A DNA stretch of 64,000 nucleotides from Ascochyta rabiei. Taxonomy: Eukaryota; Ascomycota; Dothideomycetes; Pleosporales; Didymellaceae. Location of the stretch: NCBI RefSeq assembly GCF_004011695.2, contig NC_082417.1, forward strand, positions 1-64,000. The letters are read 5' to 3'. Below the pieces are notes generated by a model, which searched no databases, had not been told where the DNA came from, and worked only from the letters and a program-made list of their open reading frames with translations. The translations under genes were made by a program, and so were the position numbers. Every line of letters starts with the position of its first letter. Position 1 is the first letter of the stretch. Shown one piece after another: positions 58,943 to 64,000 of the stretch.

Positions 58943-60382
58943 ATGTCTGAACTACCTGCTCTCAGCGCGGCTGATGTCGCAGCGCATTCCACCAGAGATG
59001 ATCTTTGGGTCATAATCCAAGGGAAAGGTGCGCATACTCAACTACGTGAAATGGTTAACGACTGACTCGAGCGTGCAGTGTACGATGTTACCAAATATGT
59101 GCGAGATCATCCGGGTGGCGCAGATGTCTTGATCGATGTTGCTGGAGCAGATGCCACCGAGGCCTACGCAGACGTTGGCCACTCTGAGGACGCAGATGAG
59201 ATCCTCAACAGCTACCTCATTGGCATCGCAGCAAATCCTGAGAAGTTGAAGCGTTCGAAGAACGTCAAACTTGTACAACAAGCACCACCGACCGCTGTGG
59301 CAAAGAGCGATTTCGTATCATCAAGCGTTGTGAAGACGATCGCAGGCTCTCTGGCGCTCGCTGGTGTTGTCTACTGCGCATCCACATACGGTCCATCGCC
59401 ACGCATTCTCTTTTCTAAGTTTTCCCAGTTGCCAAGCTCGTCGTTGTCCAGCGGCAACAATGCTTTCGTGGGTGGTTTTGCGGTTGCCAGCGTCATCTCC
59501 GCAACCGGCGCGACTGTTGTCGCAAAGCAACTTGCCAAGTTCACCAAGATAGACTCCGGATTCACAAAATATCCTCCGCGTCGGAAGCAGTGTCAATACG
59601 TCAAGCCAGCCAACCCACACCTGGCAAGAGGATTCCTGGATGCCAAAGAATTCAAGCCGCTGAAGGTCGTCAAGATTGACCAATTGTCGTCGAATGTTTT
59701 CCGATACAGCTTCAAGCTCCCCAATCCTAGAGATGTTGTTGGTCTGCCCATTGGTCAGCACGTTGCCATCAAGGCCACGATCGACGGCAAATCTGTCACT
59801 CGATCATACACTCCCACTTCGAACAACCTCGACACTGGCCTCTTGGAGCTGGTGATCAAGGTTTACCCAGATGGCCAACTCACAGGCAAGTTCTTTGCAA
59901 ACCTGAAGGTTGGAGACGAGGTCTTGTTCCGCGGGCCCAAGGGAGCCTACACCCACACAGTCGGACAATGCAAGAAGATTGGTATGATTTCTGGTGGAAC
60001 TGGTATCACACCCATGTATCAGCTCATCCGCGCCATCTGCGAGGATGAGTACGACACCACAGAGGTCTCTTTGATTCTGGCCAACCGATCCGAGGAGGAC
60101 ATCCTCTTGCGTAAAGAGCTGGAGACATTTGCTAGAAGATACCCCAAGAACTTCAAGCTCTGGTACATGCTGGACAGCCCACCGGAGAACTGGGCCTACG
60201 GCAGCGGCTATGTAACGGCAGATGTGATGAAGGAGAAGCTGCCTGCGCCGGCACCGGATACGAAGATCATGCTTTGTGGGCCCCCAGGGATGGTGAATGC
60301 ATCGAAGAAAGCACTGGCGACACTAGGTTTCAAGACACCAGGAGCTGTTGCAAAGATGTCAGACGAGGTTTTCTGTTTCTAG
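58943..60382 (+). CDS. Cytochrome b5 / NADH-cytochrome b5 reductase fusion
   Basis: Exon 1 (58,943-59,027) and exon 2 (59,079-60,382), split by a 51-bp intron, give 462 residues. The N-terminal cytochrome b5 domain has both heme-ligand contexts (DHPGGAD and GHSEDA). A hydrophobic linker (AGSLALAGVVYCAS, then VGGFAVASVISATGATVV) could anchor it to a membrane. The reductase follows with the FAD motif RSYTPTS, then GPKGAYTH, the NAD loop GGTGITPMYQ and the C-terminal CGPPGM; it ends in VFCF. It should pass electrons from NADH to its own heme and on to a partner such as the adjacent P450 or a lipid hydroxylase. The frame is intact and the start is the ATG that opens the b5 domain. Confidence 0.93.
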
Positions 60383-61272
60383 GAGCGTACACGGCCCAGC
60401 TTCAGCACTGTCCTAACGTCGAGGTGTCATCATTGGTAACGAGCTGGACGAGCTGGGATGACGTTCAATTTTAAAAAATTCCTCTTGTTCTAATGCGTCA
60501 TAGCGCGTCTCTTTCCTTTGTCATCTCGATAGCATAGCGAACCCAATATTTTACAACAATAGATACTGCAAGTATCGCAAATCAAGCAAATCGCGAAGAT
60601 CCCTCGAAAGATGTGCAGAGTGTGCCTTGTTGAAAGAATTACGCTCAGCCGGGCTGAACCAAGTCACCGTGCCAGTCAAGACAGCTTTCTCCCAACCTCG
60701 GCGCGCTACCTGCCTAGAGGGATAGTCCCCGAGAATTTTCCAAGTGCATCAAACGTCAAGGCGCGTCCAGACACGTCAAAAAAAAAGTGTCCACTTTCCA
60801 CGATGACATGTGAATGAGGCTCCGCAGACCCTGCAGCCAATCGGTAAGGATTGCGCACCTCGGGAGCTCTCCGTCGCCGTAACGACCCAATTCTGCGGTG
60901 TACACGCAGCAACCTCGAAATGCACTGACACCTGCTTGGAAGAGACACAATTCAGGGGGACTCGGCTTCGATAAAACACATCGTACGAGGGCAACACCGA
61001 GATGAGCTCTATGGTGATAATTCGCGATGCGTACAGCTTCGAGGGATATACTAGCAACTAAGAGCCGATGACGTCGTCGTACCACTAAGGCTGCGAACGC
61101 TGGGAAGCGCCGGATAGTTGTAGTGCTCCAGACACCATCGGGCAGTTGGTGTATATAGGTGGGATGTGCCACGCTCCTGGTCCTAAACCCCAATTATACA
61201 CATCACTTCTCACTTCCAGACACGAACTTTATATCCAATCTCATAAAACCAAATCACCGCCGCTAATTTTCT
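60383..61272. promoter_or_regulatory. Spacer and promoter of the dehydrogenase-propeller gene
   Basis: No gene is supported; the minus-strand 145-codon frame here lacks homology. A TATATA element at about 61,152-61,157 lies 116 bp upstream of the next ATG. Confidence 0.5.
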
Positions 61273-63191
61273 ATGACTTGGCAATCACCCAGAGACTACG
61301 ATAAGCGTCCAGTCGCCATATTAGGCGCTGGAGTGCTTGGTCGCCGCATCGGTATGTTGGACAGTGCGTGCACGTCCAGAAATGTCGAAGCTGATGTCGC
61401 AAAGCATGCACGTGGGCGGCCGGTGGATACGATGTCCAAGTCAGAGATCCAAGTGCAGAGCAACGGGCGCAATGCCTGCAATATGTGGACGAAAATATTG
61501 CAACCTACAAGAACATGACAACGGCAACAAAAGCTGGAAATGTGCAGGTTTATGAAGACCTCGAGCACGCCGTAGCGAACGCGTGGCTCGTCATCGAAGC
61601 TGTTCCTGAGAAACTGGAACTCAAAATATCGACATTTGCAACACTCGAAAAGGTCGCACCGGAAGATTGCATCCTCGCAACCAATTCTTCGTCCTACAAA
61701 TCATCAGAGATGATCACAGGGGTTTCTCAGGCAACAAAACGTCGTGTCTTGAACACTCACTACTATATGCCTCCTGAGAACATGGTTGTAGAACTCATGA
61801 CAGACGGATTCACTGACACCACAATCTTTCCCTTCCTGTCTGAACGCTTCAGGGAAAGCGGTGCAAAGCCGTACGTCGCGAGAAAACAATCGACTGGATT
61901 CATTTTCAACCGACTTTGGGCGGCTGTCAAGCGGGAAACTCTGACCATACTGTCTGAAGATGTCAGCGATGCGGCGGAGATTGACAGCCTCTGGACAGAG
62001 ATGTTCATCAAAGGAGGAGCGAAGCCTTGCGAGACGATGGACCAAGTCGGTCTCGATACTGTTGCCTTCATTGAAGGTCACTACATTGCTGAGCGCGGCC
62101 TGTCATCAACACATACCACCGATTACCTCAAGACAGAATACCTCGATCATGGGAAAATAGGGTCCAAGTGTGAAAAAGGCGGTTTATACCCTCCGAAGGA
62201 AACAATCGCCTCTACCAACGGTACCTCAACAAACAGAACAGCCCAAAAGAAGTTGTCGTCTGATCCGACACTGATCGTTCTCGACATTGGTCTCTCTGCG
62301 GCTGAACCAGGAAACACATCGGGCGAAGTCTTGCGACTTAGTACCGATGGCTCTGCACCAAAGCGCCTCATCTCGGGCCAGCCACTTCCGGACGGAATCG
62401 CGATCGACCACGACAGCGAACGAATGTTCTGGACATGTATGGGCGAAGCAGGCGAGAAAGACGGCGCCGTCTACTCAGCAAAAGCTGACGGTACTGACCA
62501 ACGCACCGTCATCGACTCTGGCAAGATCAACACCCCCAAGCAACTCTGTCTCGACACCGAGGCTCAGAAGATATACTTTTGCGACCGTGAAGGCTGCACT
62601 GTGTATCGCTGCAGCTACGACGGTTCCGACCTTGAGGTTCTCGTCCAGAACGGTGGCACTGCATCGTACGTGGCGAGCCAAGCAAACGCAATGAACTGGT
62701 GTGTCGGCATCGCGTTATCTCCATCCCGCGGCAAGTTTTACTGGAGCCAGAAAGGGCCTTCGAAGGGTGGCCGCGGGCGAATCTTCTGCGCCAACATTGC
62801 CATGCCTGAGGGCAAGACGGCCGAGTCGCGTGAGGATGTCAAGTGCATCCTCTACGGCCTCCCCGAACCCATTGACCTCGAGATTGACGAGAAGAACGGC
62901 CGCCTGTACTGGACTGACCGCGGCGATCTCCCGTGGGGAAACACACTCAGCAGGGTAGACTTGAAGGATGACGGTATGCCGCGGTTGAGCGATCCTGCGT
63001 TGCTGCCGAGCAAGTTTGTCATCGCGAGGAGGTTCCACGAGGCTATCGGGTTGAAGATCGATGGCAGGAATAACCGCATCTACGTTACTGATCTCGGTGG
63101 AAGCGTGTATGTTTGCGATCTGGACGGCAAGAACAAGAAGACGTTATACCAGGATGAGAAGCGCGCCTTCACTGGCCTTGCACTGCTGTAG
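61273..63191 (+). CDS. 3-hydroxyacyl-CoA dehydrogenase fused to a YWTD/SMP-30-like beta-propeller
   Basis: Exons 61,273-61,351 and 61,405-63,191, separated by a 53-bp intron, give 621 residues. The first ~320 residues are a 3-hydroxyacyl-CoA dehydrogenase: GAGVLGRRI dinucleotide loop, VIEAVPEKLELK, ATNSSSYKSSEM, an NTHYYMPPENM active-site region with the His, and STGFIFNRLW in the C-terminal domain. After a Ser/Thr/Asn-rich linker the C-terminal ~280 residues show repeated propeller strands: RMFWTCMGE, KIYFCDREG, KFYWSQKG, RLYWTDRGD and RIYVTDLGG. The first half would oxidise a hydroxyacyl or hydroxyacid substrate with NAD; the propeller could be a lactonase-like or binding module. The frame is continuous across the junction, so the fusion is not an artefact of exon joining. 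Confidence 0.88.
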
Positions 63192-63462
63192 ATGCAGGAT
63201 GATCGGAGAATATAGACCTGAGGAACAATCGAAGCTTCACACATGATTTTTGTTATTGCACATCAGCAAACCCCCAATCCAGATAAACACTCAACCTTGA
63301 TAAGCCCCCACGTGACTTCGTTCGACGCTAACCCCCAAAGCGCTCCAAACGCGACGCGTCTTCCGCCTCGCCTCACATCACCACCACCACCACCACCATC
63401 AACAGACCCAGCAAACCACTCCAATACCCCTACCACACCACACTAAGCGCACACTCCTCACA

Positions 63463-64000
63463 ATGGACCACCCCCAAACCCCGCGCGTACTACAACCCCA
63501 CCTCTCGACCTTCCAGCACAGCATCGTGCGCGTGCTCGGCAAAGTCGTGCAACTGCGCGGCGAGCACGCAGTGATCGATGCCGGGGGCCAGATCGATGTG
63601 ATTCTGAACCGGGTGTGTATTGAACCCTCTCTTTTATTCGTAATGCGAGTGTGGCATGAACGCGGTGTCGGAATGCGTGACAGGGGGTGTGGACAACCAT
63701 GCTGATGAGTTCACAGGACGCGCATCTAGCCGTTGGCCACGCGGTCGAGGTGATTGGGAAGGTGGACGGGAATCTAGCGATCAAGGTTCAGGCAGCGACG
63801 GATTTCGGGACGGGGGTTGGTATGCTTTGTTTTTCTCTTCCTCGTAACCCTTCCTCCTCGTAACCCTTCTTCCTCGTAACCCTTCCTCCTCGTAACCCTT
63901 CTCCCCGTTTCCGGCCCTTACCCCTGCTTTTCTTCGTTTCAGGCTCGTCTTTTCGCCTCGTCATATGCCACGCAGTATGCACCACACAGTATACATACAA
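63463..64000 (+). CDS. RFA3: Replication factor A subunit 3 (RPA14), partial at window end
   Basis: Exon 1 (63,463-63,612) encodes an ATG start and the OB-fold strands VRVLGKVVQLRGEHAVIDAGG ending at NR. Exon 2 (63,717-63,819) continues with DAHLAVGHAVEVIGKVDG and AATDFGTG. Introns of 104 bp and at least 140 bp follow the GT..AG rule. The rest of the protein lies in a third exon near or beyond 63,943. RPA3 is the small subunit of the single-stranded DNA binding complex of replication and repair, and is conserved and single-copy. It marks the entry into core chromosome. The residue order fits fungal RPA3 well; the last exon is uncertain. Confidence 0.82.
63841..63904. repeat. 16-bp minisatellite in the RPA3 intron
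   Basis: Four exact-length 16-bp units CTCGTAACCCTTCYTC occur in tandem inside the second intron of the RPA3-like gene. Each contains one TAACCC hexamer. Confidence 0.9.

Noticed and set aside
60756..61193. 145-codon minus-strand frame upstream of the dehydrogenase-propeller gene
   Set aside because: It overlaps the presumed promoter, has no recognised domain and unusual composition.

Overview
The window is the left end of a filamentous ascomycete chromosome. Base 1 begins a TAACCC telomere array (the C-rich strand of TTAGGG repeats). Short introns of about 45-65 bp with GTRNGY donors, degraded telomere-linked RecQ helicases and AT-rich, stop-riddled transposons with C-to-T and G-to-A changes (repeat-induced point mutation, RIP) all fit Pezizomycotina. 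Dothideomycetes is my best guess, but that is inference.

Layout. 1-118 is telomere. Positions 1-1,651 carry no G at all on the + strand. 1.65-3.4 kb is a subtelomeric block ending in an 18-bp G-rich minisatellite. 3.4-8.1 kb is a broken telomere-linked helicase (TLH1, minus strand), divergent from a broken unknown gene (8.3-10.1 kb). The subtelomeric block is then repeated at 10.4-13.7 kb, with a short interstitial telomere tract. It is followed by two more helicase relics (13.9-16.9 kb and 17.1-20.4 kb).

20.4-29.1 kb and 32.8-41.2 kb are RIP-degraded transposon territory: a Ty3/Gypsy relic and several Fot1/pogo-type DNA transposons with clear terminal inverted repeats (TIRs) and TA target sites. 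They are partly nested, and one carries a 618-bp LTR miniature element with a perfect 5-bp target duplication. Between them lies a spliced TPR/NLR-like gene (29.6-32.2 kb). From 41.2 to 52.7 kb host genes and relics alternate: a RIP-damaged carboxylesterase, a complete Fot-type element with identical 41-bp TIRs, an intact-looking rhodopsin-domain membrane protein, and relics of a GH16 glucanase, a Cps1-like glycosyltransferase and a nucleotide-sugar dehydrogenase.

From 53.6 kb the sequence is ordinary gene space. It holds a Zn2Cys6 transcription factor (713 aa), a cytochrome P450 (554 aa), a divergent cytochrome b5/b5-reductase fusion (462 aa), a hydroxyacyl-CoA dehydrogenase/beta-propeller fusion (621 aa) and, at the right edge, the start of replication factor A subunit 3. 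The first four may be a small oxidative gene set. The P450 and its likely electron donor share a promoter that contains a perfect CGG-N7-CCG dyad, the type of site bound by Zn2Cys6 factors.

The most distinctive observation is that five different Fot/pogo-type TIRs each carry a pair of direct repeats spaced exactly 17 bp apart, although the repeated motif differs from element to element.
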